A stretch of 64,000 nt of DNA from assembly GCA_031841125.1 (NCBI GenBank), contig CM063112.1:30282603-30346602 (forward strand), given 5' to 3'. Positions 21,838 to 33,345 of the stretch are shown here, in pieces. The notes below the pieces were generated by a model, which worked only from the letters and a program-made list of their open reading frames with translations, did no database searches and was not told where the DNA came from. Source of the DNA: Acanthococcus lagerstroemiae. Taxonomy: Eukaryota; Arthropoda; Insecta; Hemiptera; Eriococcidae. A program made the translations under genes and the position numbers. Position 1 is the stretch's first letter. Each line of letters opens with the position of its first letter.

Positions 21838-24540
21838 AACTGATGAACTCAGGGAACTGGTGAAATACTGTTTGAGGGAAAAGCTGGACCTACCTTCTTG
21901 TCGGATGCGATGCCAACTCGCGCCATACTATTTGGGGGAGTACAGGCACAAATCCGAGAGGGAAAGGGCTAGTGAACTACCTTGCGACACAGGATCTGAC
22001 TGAATATGAGGGAAGCAAACCAACGTTTGTCACAAAAGTAAGGCAAGAAGTTATAGACATAACACTCTGTAATTCCAAACTTCGGGACCGAGTCCAGGGA
22101 TGAAGAATGTTGGACGAACCGTCTTTATCGGATCACCGATACATCCAATACCAGATTCGGGCACCTAAAGAGGAACAAAGAGCTATTAGGAACCCTAGGA
22201 AAACAAACCGGGGAGGCTTCAAAAATGATTTAGAAAGACTGACGAGGTACAACTGGCAACGGATTCAGAACGTGGACGACCTGGAAGCACAAGAGTGGTG
22301 TTTTTGCCTAAACCAGGCAGAAACCCCTGTAAAGCCAAATCCTACAGGCCGATAAGTCTCTCATCATTCATGCTAAAAACCTTGGAAAGGCTGATAGACA
22401 GGCACCTAAGAGGGGTTACCCTGAAAAGGTACCCACTACATGAGAACCAGCACGCATATAGGGCAGGCAAATCAGTAGAGTCATTACTGCACATGCTTGT
22501 TACAGCAATTGAGAGAGGGATGACGGGCGGTGATTATGTCCTGGCAACATTCATAGATATACAGGGAGCGTTTGATGCGACCTCTCATGAATCAATAGAA
22601 ACAGCCCTGAGAGAAAGGGAAGTGAAGAAAAGCTTAATAAACTGGATTGTATCTATGCTAAAAAGCAGGGAGATCCTGATAACGGATCCATGCAACGACC
22701 ATCAGGGGCTGCCCCCAAAGGGGAGTATTCTCTCCCCTACTCTGGAGCCTCGTGGTGGACAGTTTACTGGAGAAGTTAAATGGTCAAAAAATATACACAC
22801 AGGGCTACGCTGATGATTTGGCTGTGGTGGTAACTGGCAAATTTCCGGGAACCATCGCGAAGTTAACGCAGTGGAGACTCCGATGTGTGGAAAAATGGTG
22901 TGTGAAAAAGGAGTTATCGATAAACCCGGACAAAACTGAGATCACTCTTTTCACCCATAAAAGGAAAGGCAACCAGTTGATCAAGGTGCAATACAAAGGA
23001 AGACCGTTAAGCCCTCACAGGAAAGGTGAAGTACTTAGGAGTATATCTTGATGAAAAACTCTCCTGTAGGGATCACGTCTCAGATTAAATAAGAAAAGGG
23101 ATTGAGGCTCTTTGGGCTTACCGCACCTATGTCGGCAGGACCTGGGGACTCTCTCCTAAAATGATGCACTGGATATATACCGTTATAATACGCCCCAGAA
23201 TCACATATGCGGTCATTGTGTGGTGGGGCCGGGTCCACCTGGCCAACGTCAGAGAGGAACTAGACCACCTGCAAAGGCTCGCGTGCGTGATGACAACGGG
23301 GGAAATGAGTACGGTGCCGACGAAGGCACTAGAAAGGCTCCTAAACTTGCCACCACTTCACACTGCTATAGAGGCAGCTGCGATAATGGGGGCTTATTGT
23401 CAGGGTCAACCAAACCTTCAGGCCCATAAAACAGGCCACAGAAGGATATGGGAGATGGTAGGGACGATAGACAAATGCTTTGGGATGCCAAATGACAGAA
23501 TTGCGATGGAACACTTCTTTGACAAGCCGTACCGTGGGCTAATACCCACACGGGAGGCTTGGAGAGATGGCCAAGCATTCTAGGAAAAGAGGGGAATGTG
23601 TGGTTTGCAAATGCCTCTAAGAATGACCAAGGTGTAGGAATTGGAATCACGAATGCAAAAGGCGCTGACAACTGTTCAGTGGCCCTAGGCGAGGGCGTTA
23701 CTATCCTCCAAGCAGAGATAATAATGGCGATCACGGTGGTCATTGATAGAAGTCAGCAGAAGGGCCTTGTCAATAAACAGATCTATACAACATATCTGTA
23801 CAGACAGCCAATCGGCTATTGAGGTACTATCGTCACACCAAACTACATCCCTGGTGGTGGCGGGGTGTATTAACAAACTATACACCCTTGCTCAGGAGAA
23901 CCGGATCACCATACTATGGACACCGGGACACTGCGGCATAAAAGGGAACATGATCGCTGGCAAGCTAGCGAAGGAGGGCATAAAAAAGGAACTGGCAACA
24001 CCCAGACCTTGTCTTCCTGTAGCATATAGCGTCATAAAATCCAAAGTAAAGGCTTGGATAAGTAAGCAGATGGAAATGCACTGGCGGTTGGCCAGTGGCA
24101 TGAACGTCAGCAAAACACTGATAGGGGACACCCTCAGTAAGTATGCCAAGTTCCTATCAGGGCTTGACAGGAAACATGCAAGGCTCTTGGTCGGACTACT
24201 AACCGGTCATGGGGCCACAAAACACATGTGGTATAAAATAGGAGTGGTAAGAAGCGGCTGCTGTAGGTACTGTGGAGAAGAGGAAGAAACCTCAATCCAT
24301 ATCATATGTCAATGCCCAGCAATAGCTGGGAAAAGACGCGAAGCATTGGGGCTAGAGTATCCAGCACCCAGTGAAGCCAAAGGGATAGAGTTCAGTAAAA
24401 TCCTCACTTTGGCTATATAAGTGAGGCTACTGAGCTGATCCTTAACAGCAACTTGAGGAATAGTGCAATGGACTCGGAAGTCTGAGCACTCGGCGCATAC
24501 GGCGCCACCTCACACACAAATGAATGAATGGATGAGGAAA
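21838..24540 (+). pseudogene. LINE of the R1/LOA/Jockey group with RNase H, degraded
   Basis: The plus strand reads in order: the end of an endonuclease (ELRELVKYC; CDANSRHTIWGS; TFVTKVRQEVIDITLC; DEPSLSDHRYI, 22115-22145), the reverse transcriptase (22295-22813: VFLPKPGRN, YRPISLSSFMLKTLERL, NQHAYRAGKSVE, FIDIQGAFDAT; YADDLAVVV at 22812), the thumb region (23161-23583), an RNase H domain (ICTDSQSAIEVL near 23795; WTPGHCGIKGN near 23920) and a CRYC...H...C zinc knuckle near 24266. Frameshifts occur near 22350, 22745, 23050, 23583 and 23820. The last RNase H Asp position reads Gly (GNMIAG rather than GNExAD). It ends with a short 3' UTR and an AATGAATGAATG tail. It is 5'-truncated and inactive. 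Confidence 0.9.
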
Positions 24541-24655
24541 CAGTGGCGTAGCCAAGGGGGTGACTTCGTCAAATATAGAGGTTTTTTTAATTTTAGCATC
24601 CCCTCTAACACTCCAGTAAAGATCAGACCTTCCTTGAACACTAGGCTGACTACGC
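24541..24655 (-). mobile_element. hAT-like MITE, short copy
   Basis: It starts with CAGTGGCGTAGCC immediately after the LINE tail. Its reverse complement aligns with the element at 26867-27023 (shared GTGTTAGAGGGGATGCTAAA-like text, then AAAACCTCTATATTTGAC-like text). The far end has decayed to GGCTGACTACGCTTC. No coding capacity. Confidence 0.65.
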
Positions 24656-24954
24656 TTCTATCAGGGAATATGGCTTATGGAAGAGTGAGGGATACAACAT
24701 GGAAGTTAACGTGTATTTTTGGACAAGGGAGATGAAGATCAAGTTAGGAGAGAGAATACGCCGCAGTTTTTAGATTTCAATACGTCATACTATTACTAGA
24801 AGATTTTGGCTACATTACCCCACAATTAAGAAGAAAAAAAAACTATATCAATAATTTTTCAGTAGGGTAACCTTTTTTCTACAATCTGGAATTTTGTTGA
24901 ACCATATAGATCACAAAGTATCTAACGTTCCAGAGTGGGGTAGTAAAATTTTCC

Positions 24955-25740
24955 CACGGTAACCCTGCCTGTCGTAAAAAGCGACAAAATGGGACCCTCA
25001 AGGGCTTGCAGCTGGAAAGTGCGGGTTTGGCGTACCCGAAGACCTGATGCTAGCGTCTTAACTTCTTTCAGTCCCGACAGTTAAGCACGTCCCGCGCTCG
25101 GGATCTGTGCATTCGGCGGGAAACCCGACGTTGAATGCGAAATAAAGACTCGACGATGTAATGTTAAGAATGGTCGTGTGGCACAGATGGCAAAGATGCT
25201 CCCCTCTTAAAAATGGGTATCTACGTAGTAGTGAGGACCGTTATCAGCGTCGGTGTGACCCGTGTACGACAAACGAAGAGCTGCCTACCCCCTTTCTTCC
25301 ATAGTCTGTATCTCAGCACAGCTATGGACCTAATCTCAAATGAAGAAGGAGATGGAGAAGGAATGGTCGAGTCAGGGGACCAACGAACAAAACTCGGCCC
25401 ACAATGGTCATAACGACTCTGTACCATCCTAGAGCTGCTGTAGCTACTGCAGACCCCCCGTTAGGGTTCGCCCCGCCGTCATCACTTTCCTGTATCACCA
25501 CGTGTACCAAGACGAGGTGGTGAGGAGTGAAGGAAGGAAGCGCGTCCGGCTGTGGTGCACCCGAATTTCAAGTTAATGCTAGGGGTGAACGTTGCCTCGA
25601 TTAGTAGGGTATCACATAGTGGTTCTGGCAGGCAGCGCGAATCCGATCCGATGCGATACTCTAAAGGATAGTTTCTGGGGTCAGGGGTGCTATGTCTGAG
25701 GAACCAATTTGGCATCTGGGCATCGACATATGCTCCACCA
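24955..25740 (+). repeat. Dispersed repeat family B, copy 2, with GC-rich leader
   Basis: From about 25310 the sequence matches 9740-10230. The preceding 24955-25200 part, with CCTGCCTGTCGTAAAAAGCG, CGGCGGGAAACCCGACGTTG and AATAAAGACTCGACGATG, is GC-rich and looks like another conserved repeat part, but the other copy has no obvious counterpart. It could be untranslated retroelement DNA. No reading frame is conserved. The copy ends at a C run near 25751. Confidence 0.6.
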
Positions 25741-26866
25741 ATGAGGGACCCCCCCCCCCGTACGTAAAAAAATTTGGAGTAAAACAAAAAGTATGTACCA
25801 AGTCAAAAATGGTCGTCTTTTGTCCGATTTCTTATGGAACGGTTCATCTATGTGACATATTGGTGCATAGATAATAGGTTCCTTTTTTCTTATTACACTA
25901 ATGAAGATAAACCATTCATGTTTACGATACCCAGACACAGCCACTTACTCCTCAAAAGTACGCGTGTATCAGGATGGTCATTATTTTAAAAATGTTATTA
26001 ACAGAACACAATGTTATCTGTGTAGTAGACACGTATCAGAGGGTGGTGTTCCTGATAAGTAGGTATCTATAGAGCAGAACCTTTTCCTTCGTTTCTTGTT
26101 TCAGGGCTTAGCACGTGCTTATTCAGCATGTGTCAAAAAACCATCGAAACGGGACGTATGAAGGTAAAATTGTGGATTTCTTCAGCACATTCAAGCGGGG
26201 CTCTGAGACACAATCACATCTTCTAAAGACGGTTGTATTTTCGAAACTTTTCTCATTATGAAACACCCCGAGAGCTAGAGGTTTCAATATACTTTATACA
26301 ACCTGCCTGCAGGCTCTGAGCATTTCTCCGACACGATACACGGAATTAATTTTGGTATAATAATATAATACTGAAAGAATAATCAACAAAGAGCGCTTGC
26401 TCCTCAAAACAATAAGCAGAGTCTATGCCTCATTGTTTACGCCGTACCTACGTATTACGACTTCCAACGAAGACACGAAACGCACCCTCACTAACGTAAT
26501 TATTTATTACTCTTTGTAAATCACGACAGACGGCTGAAATTACATTACCGACGAGCACAGCGAAAAACGATCTAGAGTATACGGCTGCGGTTCGTGTACG
26601 TTTTCGGGTACGTTCAACTTGAAGTTCGTCTTCAACTATTTTAAACATTGATCAAGTTGATGTGCTGAAAACCGAGAACTGTCTGCTGTAGTTCTGAAAT
26701 TAGGGAGATAAAGTACAATTTAGATCTTGCGACAGCGTCAGGGTGTTCGTATACACGGGTTGCATCATCATTTCAGCATATACTTACTTTTTTCTAGACT
26801 GCACACCAGTCGTACAACTCGCCGAGAAAAAACTCAGAGTCTGACTGAATTCAATAACTCACTCAC
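25741..26866. other. No gene recognised
   Basis: Ordinary DNA with a slightly CpG-richer part at about 26440-26640, where the minus strand encodes an Arg-rich 66-residue frame of no recognised family. No other structure is seen. Confidence 0.45.
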
Positions 26867-27023
26867 AGTGGCATAGCCAGCTCAGTGTTCGAGGAGGTCT
26901 GGTCTTGACTAAAGGGGAAGAAAGATGTTAGAGGGGATACTAAAATTAGAAAAACCACTACTTGACACAGTCGCAGGGAGAGGGAGTCCAGACCCCCATG
27001 ACCCTACACCGGCCACGCCAATG
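26867..27023. mobile_element. hAT-like MITE
   Basis: It begins CAGTGGCATAGCC and ends GGCCACGCCAATG, which is the inverted form with three differences. The interior matches the reverse complement of 24541-24655. Flanking target duplications are not clear. From 27024 to 27600 nothing further is recognised. Confidence 0.7.
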
Positions 27024-27603
27024 CACGCACTTATAATCTGAGAAGAGCTCAACTTTTCAATGAAGAGCGAAGTCCCGCATTTGACAAATCAAACAGAAAT
27101 TCCAAAATCTAGCTAGTATGAAATCTGAAAATTTGAAATCAGTATCAGTACATGAAACATGTTTGACCAGGTACCTACTGCGCTACAGATGCACTCAGTT
27201 CCAACAGTTCCAGAAAAATATAGGTACATAGTACATACCATTTACTTACTTTACACCACTGCGCTCCTTGTGGAAACAACCTAGAACTTTTGCACACTGA
27301 AGAATACAAGAAATGTAGAAGTTACGTTGTCACTCTGGAACCCCCTATGCTACCCAACGCTCCAACGTTTCAAGGGCAAGGTCTGTAACCCCAAGGGGTT
27401 ACAGACATGCATGCGGGAAGTATCCCAATTTTCGCAAACTTTTTAAACCTACATGTACCAGAAAAGAGCAAGCACAATTGCCCAGATAGGAAATATATTA
27501 ACAGTACATTTCCAGAAGCAGATAGTAGCGACTACTATAATCTTACTAACACAATTGTAAATTATTAAGTAAATACATACATTCATGTATGGATGTGATA
27601 GTT

Positions 27604-27721
27604 CTAAGTCAGAGTGCCCCTGGAAGTACTCCCAGTACTGCTATTGACATACAATTAGAAGCCTTAATAGCAGTAAAGTGAGTGCTCCTAACAGTGCATC
27701 GAGTAGTGCTATTGTTAATGG
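27604..27721. repeat. Short palindromic repeats with AGTGCTCC core, set 1
   Basis: The segment is made of imperfect repeats such as AGTACTCCCAGTACTGCTAT and GTGAGTGCTCCTAACAGTGC, each able to pair within itself (TAGCAGT against ACTGCTA). It ends TGCTATTGTTAATGGTA. The same motifs and a near-identical end recur at 29004-29151. Confidence 0.6.
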
Positions 27722-29003
27722 TAGGGGGGGGGGGGAGATGCCAAATATGGAATAGGTTCCTAATATGGAGTACCTCGAGTTTGAAGTCGGTGGGTGGCGT
27801 ACTCTGAGAAAAAGAAGTGAAATTAGGTAGGATACATCGATAAATGGTTCCGTAAGAAAAATCGCGTTGATTGAAGGAGTATTCGCCCAGGTATCAGTGA
27901 TTTTTCAATTTATATTTTCAAAACGTCTACGTGCTCGCGCTACTCTAGGGGAGAGGGGCCACATTGCAACATTTTCCCTCAAACTGTCATAAAAAATATA
28001 CCGTTTATTATAGAAAATTGGGAAGTATGTTGAGAAGTAGCTCTTGTTCTGCCCTGTAAGTTGATCTACTTCATTCTGTGTTTCACATTCATTCAAATTT
28101 TTGATGATTTTTTTCAAAATTGTGTTGCAAGTTACCCCGTAAAAAAAGTATAGGGCATGGGCGCCCGCAGAATTTTTTGATGAGGTAGGAAGAGAAAATG
28201 CTGACGACCATAATTTCACCCTGATTTTTGTATTTGAATTGAGATTATAGTGAATAGTTACATGGGCATGAGTCACTGGCTGATAACTGAAAAAACGAAC
28301 ATGCGCAGTCCCTATATTATGTTGACGAATGTTAATAAACATATTACTGAACGATTTAATTGCATAAATCACAAATATACCTAATTATGCACAAAAAAAA
28401 ATAAATAAAAAATGAAAAGCTTATGAGATAGCAGTTGCTACCTCCGCTACCCTCTGCGGCCGCCCATGGTATTGGGATGTTAACCTGAGTTTCCGAAGTT
28501 GGTATCCTTGCCGGTAATAACAAGGTGATAAGGTACATATAAGGGGGATGATTTCACGAAATCATCATCCTTATAAATTCTTATCAGTTGTTTTCGCCAT
28601 TGTCACCATGTCACAATACTAGCGCTACCTAGGTGAGGTTAACATCCCAATAAGGTACCTACATTGTAATGTTTTTTTTAGAAACTCCTGACACAAGTTA
28701 TAACGACACATTTATCGTTCAGGTTCACTAATTGCGATTCTGGACGATAAATTTCCATTTTATAAAATAAACCATACTATTCCATAGTAGGCGACCTTTT
28801 ATTTGGAGTCCCATTTTTTTGTTTTTCAGAGGAATTGCGATTACGGCCCCGCAACGTGAGCTGAAGGAAGACATATGAAATTTTCAGAATTATTAGAAGG
28901 GGACTAGCCCTACATTTTGAGCTGAAAACGAAGTTTCTCGGTATAATATAGGCTGCCTGATACCGATTTCAAAGATGCTATTCCATATTTGGCACCTTTC
29001 CCC
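27722..29003. mobile_element. Non-autonomous TIR element, about 1.28 kb
   Basis: The left end reads a G run, AGATGCCAAATATGGAATAG (27736-27755). The right end reads CTATTCCATATTTGGCACCT (28979-28998), followed by TTTCCCC. A further weak inverted match follows inside: TTTGAAGTCGGTG against TATCAGG...CGATTTCAAA. The interior has no transposase frame and carries a smaller nested element at 28470-28652. The flanks on both sides are the AGTGCTCC palindromic repeats. Confidence 0.65.
28470..28652. mobile_element. Foldback MITE nested in the larger element
   Basis: A perfect 17-bp inverted repeat bounds it: TATTGGGATGTTAACCT at 28470-28486 and AGGTTAACATCCCAATA at 28636-28652. The centre contains a second imperfect palindrome, AAGGGGGATGATTTC against GAAATCATCATCCTT (28541-28572), so the element can fold over much of its length. 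183 bp, non-coding. Confidence 0.8.
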
Positions 29004-29151
29004 AGTTAGAAGTGTAAAATAGCAGTATAAGTACGAGTGCTCCTAGCAGTACTTTTAGTTACACTGCTATCCTTGCCCCTTGAAGCAGGAACACTTAGCA
29101 GTATGAGAATGAGTGCTCCCAGTAGTACTTCTCGTTGTACTGCTATCAATG
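29004..29151. repeat. Short palindromic repeats with AGTGCTCC core, set 2
   Basis: Two units are visible: TAGCAGTATAAGTACGAGTG through GTTACACTGCTAT, and TTAGCAGTATGAGAATGAGT through GTTGTACTGCTAT. Each starts with TAGCAGTAT and ends with ACTGCTAT, forming a hairpin-capable repeat of about 55 bp. It ends CAATGGTA directly at the next TIR element. Confidence 0.65.
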
Positions 29152-30060
29152 GTAGGGGAGAGTGACCCAAGATGACATATAGTTAATAAGATGACATAGC
29201 GACGATTTCCCGAAAACTACCCACGCGAAAAACACAATTCTTCGCTTCAAATGTTGGTCACACGGTAGCGACTAAAAACCGCTATAAACTGATCTTTTAA
29301 CTGCGTAATGCTAAAAAGAATCTGTTTACATTTTTGTGACGTATGATTTTTATTCGAGACAGATATCAACAAGTGATGTTAAATTCGTTTCTCGTTACTT
29401 TTGGTCAAAGACGATTCCAAGTGAAAGAGCAAAAGGTAAGCTTCAAAACACCATATTACATATCCTTTTAAAAGTAAGTTTCAATTTTTTTTTCCTATTT
29501 CCAAAATACGATACGAAAGCAAACAAGATGACATAGTGAGCGCGGAGGGCAAGATGACAAATACAACCAAATAAGTACTTTCATAATTCTATTAATTGAA
29601 ATACATTGTTTTAGACAAACTGATCAATTCTCATCGCACCAGAACTACTGAAAGGGTTTCTTGGGGGGAGGGGGGGGGGAGAACATAATATCTGCGATTG
29701 ATGCCATCAAGAGGAAGCCCATGGTGAAATATGTACATGAGTCAATTTTGTACCTACCTTGCTACCTTGTTTTGTAATACAGTAAAGCAATTCTTCATTT
29801 AAAAAAAAACAACCTAGAATTTGTTCACTTTTCACTTTTTCTTGCTTCTGAATTGAAAAAAAATATATATCACCTTTGTCATCTTATCAACCATATGGCC
29901 TAAGATGACATACTTGACAATTAGAAAAAAATTAAATTTTGAAGCATTTAAAAAATTTAAAAAAATATGTACCTAGCCCAAGGGTAATGATAGCCACAGA
30001 GCTGAACTTTATTGGGTTCGTGAAAGTAAAACCTATGTCATCCTGGGCCACCCTCCCCTA
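29152..30060. mobile_element. Non-autonomous TIR element with subterminal AAGATGACATA repeats
   Basis: The 27-bp inverted ends run from TAGGGGAGAGTGACCCAAGA plus TGACATA (29152-29178) to TATGTCATCCTGGGCCACCC plus TCCCCTA (30034-30060), with three mismatches. Inside, AAGATGACATA or close variants recur near 29168, 29190, 29526, 29552 and 29903, with reverse copies near 29877 and 30034. This arrangement is typical of transposase-binding sites. TA at both edges could be a 2-bp target duplication. No transposase frame; 909 bp. Confidence 0.8.
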
Positions 30061-30360
30061 TAATGGACTATAGGTCCGCCAACCAACTACAGATTTAGAA
30101 GGGGGCTGGACAAACCACAAGAGAAATATTAAAATAGAAAAACCAAAAATACATCGTTTGTTATTAAGATCTAGAACAAACAAAAAAACACCGTTACTAA
30201 AAAAACAAGAAGACGAATATGAGACCACAGGGAAGAAATCCAAGACTGGAGTAACGTGATCTTGATATATAACCGCACAATTAAAATAAATGATATAAAA
30301 TGAATGGAGAGGCTCAACAGAAACTAAACTGTTAACAGAAATAAATAAATATTCCGTACA
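30061..30360. other. No gene recognised
   Basis: Ordinary A-rich DNA between two inverted-repeat elements. Confidence 0.5.
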
Positions 30361-31545
30361 CGGGGCTATTCGGGAACTTTTCCGATACTCCGTGGTCGTT
30401 AATAATTCGATTCCTTAAACCTTCTGCTTAATTTTCACACTTTACACACATCGACAGCATGCTTACATTGTTGTCGCATTACAAGCGAACAAAGTGACTA
30501 AGAAAATTTTCCTCGGGTTGAGGCTATTTAGGAAATCCCATTTAAATGCAGTAAAACAAATAAATAGGAAAAAGAAAAAAAAAGAAAGACGTCCAAGACG
30601 CCGGCACAAATAAAATATATATTTCTTATTGCACGTTCTTCAAAGTATTACAATGTATATCAAACTTATGCAGGCCGTTGCACAAGTAAACATCCATGAA
30701 GGTGATAGTTTTTGAACAATTTGTTCAAAAGTATCTCCGATCAGAGTAAACAAAGCCAGTACCTATGCTCCTTCGTGTAAGTGGGCCGGAGGAAGGTCGC
30801 CCAAAATCGACCTTTTTGGACTTCCCTAATTTTCCTGATGTACCTAGCCTAAAAATGTAGTGGTACCTCGAAATTATAGCACTTGAACACGCCCTAATCA
30901 CCAATACTGACGTCACAAGGACCTGAAACAAATACGTACGACAATGAGAATCAACATCTGAGGCGTGCAGAACACCCATATGACCATTTTACAGTATAGT
31001 AAAAAAAAACTTACCAGTATCGGCATTCCTATGAGAACAGGAAGGCCCTAGAGTATCAACGAAAACTCTTCCCTGTCGTTTTACAGGCTGTGGTACAGAC
31101 GGTGTCGTCTCCTCGGAACTCTTGAGTGATACACTTTCTTTTTCTCATTTCCCAAATAGCCCCGAGTCAGAACGTGATGAATATTTCGACAGCGAAGCGA
31201 GATAGAATGACGATTCCTATCGCATTCGATTCCTGACCAATTTTCAGCTTAGATCAAAGTGTTACACATGCCACCATACACACTCTTTTCATCGAGCATT
31301 GAATAACTTTTAGAAACGTTTAAGGGAAATATATATTTCTGTTATCTTTTTAATGCTTCACCATGGAACCTTCTTACGACTTAGATGCAATATTTCACAA
31401 CTCAAAACGTTAGTCATACTCGTAGTCGCCACTCTCAGTGCTGCTTGGTTGACGACTTCGACTACAGACAGCCGCTCAGTGCTACCATTACTAGGTACTA
31501 CAAAACGAAAATTTCCCAAATCCCCCTAGATTCCCAAATAGCTCC
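30361..31545. mobile_element. Two nested pairs of GGGCTATTTGGGAA inverted ends
   Basis: The motif CGGGGCTATTCGGGAA lies at 30361-30376 and GAGGCTATTTAGGAAATCC near 30521-30539. The reverse forms are TTCCCAAATAGCCCCG at 31149-31164 and ATTCCCAAATAGCTCCG at about 31529-31545. The forward and reverse copies can be paired as an outer and an inner element, or as a single element with doubled ends. No transposase is encoded. Confidence 0.55.
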
Positions 31546-32960
31546 GTCGTACGAAAAAGAAAATAATTAATTAAAAATGAATAAAAATAAATATGCGACT
31601 ATGGAATATGAAAAATGAAAGTGAAAACGAATAAAGTTGCAAAAATAACCGAGCGTGAAATGGTCAAAAAATGAAGAAGAAATGATGCAAAGCGGGGGGA
31701 AACGAAGAACACAAACTAATAACTTCAACCCAGTAGCTGACCAAGCTACAATGAGAAAATTAAGGGAAGGAGTACGCATCAAGCGATATATAGTGCCCCC
31801 AAAATCGCAATCCCATTCCTCAGAATGCGAGTCGCGCTCACATCTCACAATCTATGCCCATGACTTCGATGACACGCAAAAAAATTAATTTAATTTAATT
31901 AAAAAAAGGAAATACCAGTGTTTTGGAAGTCAACATAAGAAAAAGACGCTATATGTTATAACTTTCATCCTACCAGCAGGATAATACACACCACCGTAAT
32001 CAGAAAAGATACGGCAATCCAAAATGGCATACAGCCTCAACAAGCGAGGGATAAGGTCAATCTGCAATACGAGGGGGAGGAACAGTCACCTGGACAGGGT
32101 TTTAATCGGATCACGAAGCAGTGTTCGAACTGGGAGATAACAAGGAAACATCATGTCCCTCACAGGCAGAAAAGATAAGAGTGCAGCCACTCTACACAGT
32201 CCTTGGTCAAGGAGCCGCGAAGGCTGGCCGACAGATTACATGCCATATGCGTACTAAAATGGCCAAATTTTGAGTAAATAAATTTTGCTCCACCCAAAAA
32301 AAAAAAAAAAGAACAAAAGGTGAAGACCATATTTCTACCGCCCCTGGTCTTCGCCAAAAGGGGCAAAAAATCCCGCACCTAAAAAATCGAGGTGTTCAAC
32401 AAAATAAACGGGAAATACATTGAGAACTCTCAGGATGCGATGCTCGAAGAAAGGGAATCGACGAAGTCCATTTAAATCGTTAGAAAAGTAAATGGTAAGG
32501 CAATAAGAAAAGTGAGCAAAGGGAGGAGAGTAAAGGATCCAAATCCTCACTAAGCCTCAGGAAAAGGGAACTAGCTCAACTTAAAGAGAAAAGAAAGAAA
32601 CCTCCAGAAGCAGCACTCAATTCATTGAGAGGGAGAGGGGGTACAAAAAGAAACCATAGACCAACTTCCCCTACAATACGACTTTACAAATGATAGAACA
32701 CAATGATGGACCACCCTAATGAAAAATTTTAATTTTCATTTAGGTCCCTTACATGTACAAAGAAGAAATTTTCCGGACCAAGGACAAAAATAAAATAAAG
32801 CTAAAGAACATGAATCAACTTTGGCGTGAAGAATTTCCAATTCGAAAAAGATCATCATCTGTTAATGACAGCGTCATCCTTCACAATCAAATATGTTAAA
32901 CTCCACCCCAAAAATTGTGATTTCTACTCCAGATAAAGAGTTAAATAACAACTAGATAAT
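31546..32960. other. No gene recognised; short dispersed repeat at 32325-32400
   Basis: Plus 31655-31888 is an open frame of 77 residues with no recognised family. The block GACCATATTTCTACCGCCCC through AAAAGGGGCA (about 32326-32367) resembles 4836-4885 and encodes the related peptide DHISTAPGLRQKG, so it is another copy of that unidentified repeat. The rest shows nothing supportable. Confidence 0.45.
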
Positions 32961-32961
32961 A

Positions 32962-33345
32962 TTATACAACATGAAAATAATGGTAATGGCACGTGTAACG
33001 TTATTGCACTAATAATGGGAATGAAAAAGGCGTCAACGGAATAGTGGATTGTGTACAACATGTGTTATACACAAGCCGTTATTCCGTTATCACGTTTCCC
33101 TACCATTATTGTTGCAATAACATTACTGTTATTTTTTACATTGTAAGATTATGCATGATCTGTTACTTCATTATCAATTTTTTCCTTACCGTTATCGTTG
33201 CAATAACATTACACGTTCCATTACTGTTATTTTTTACATTGTAAGATTATGTATGATCTTTTATTGTTATCACTTTTTTCTTTACTATTATCGCTGCAAT
33301 AACGTTACATGTTCCATTACTGTTAATTTTTACATTGTAGTATAA
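32962..33345. mobile_element. TIR element with an internal tandem repeat
   Basis: Left end TTATACAACATGAAAATAAT through CACGTGTAACGTTATTGCA (32962-33009) recurs inverted at about 33292-33345 (GCAATAACGTTACATGTTCC through ACATTGTAGTATAA). Towards the right end a unit of 95-98 bp is repeated about three times, marked by TTTTTACATTGTAAGATTATG at 33134, 33232 and a variant at 33327. Between the arms is a further palindrome, AACGGAATAGTG against CCGTTATTCCGTT, around 33035-33085. No coding capacity. Confidence 0.75.

Noticed and set aside
31655..31888. 77-residue plus-strand frame
   Set aside because: No recognised family, no supporting signals and no second copy in the window.
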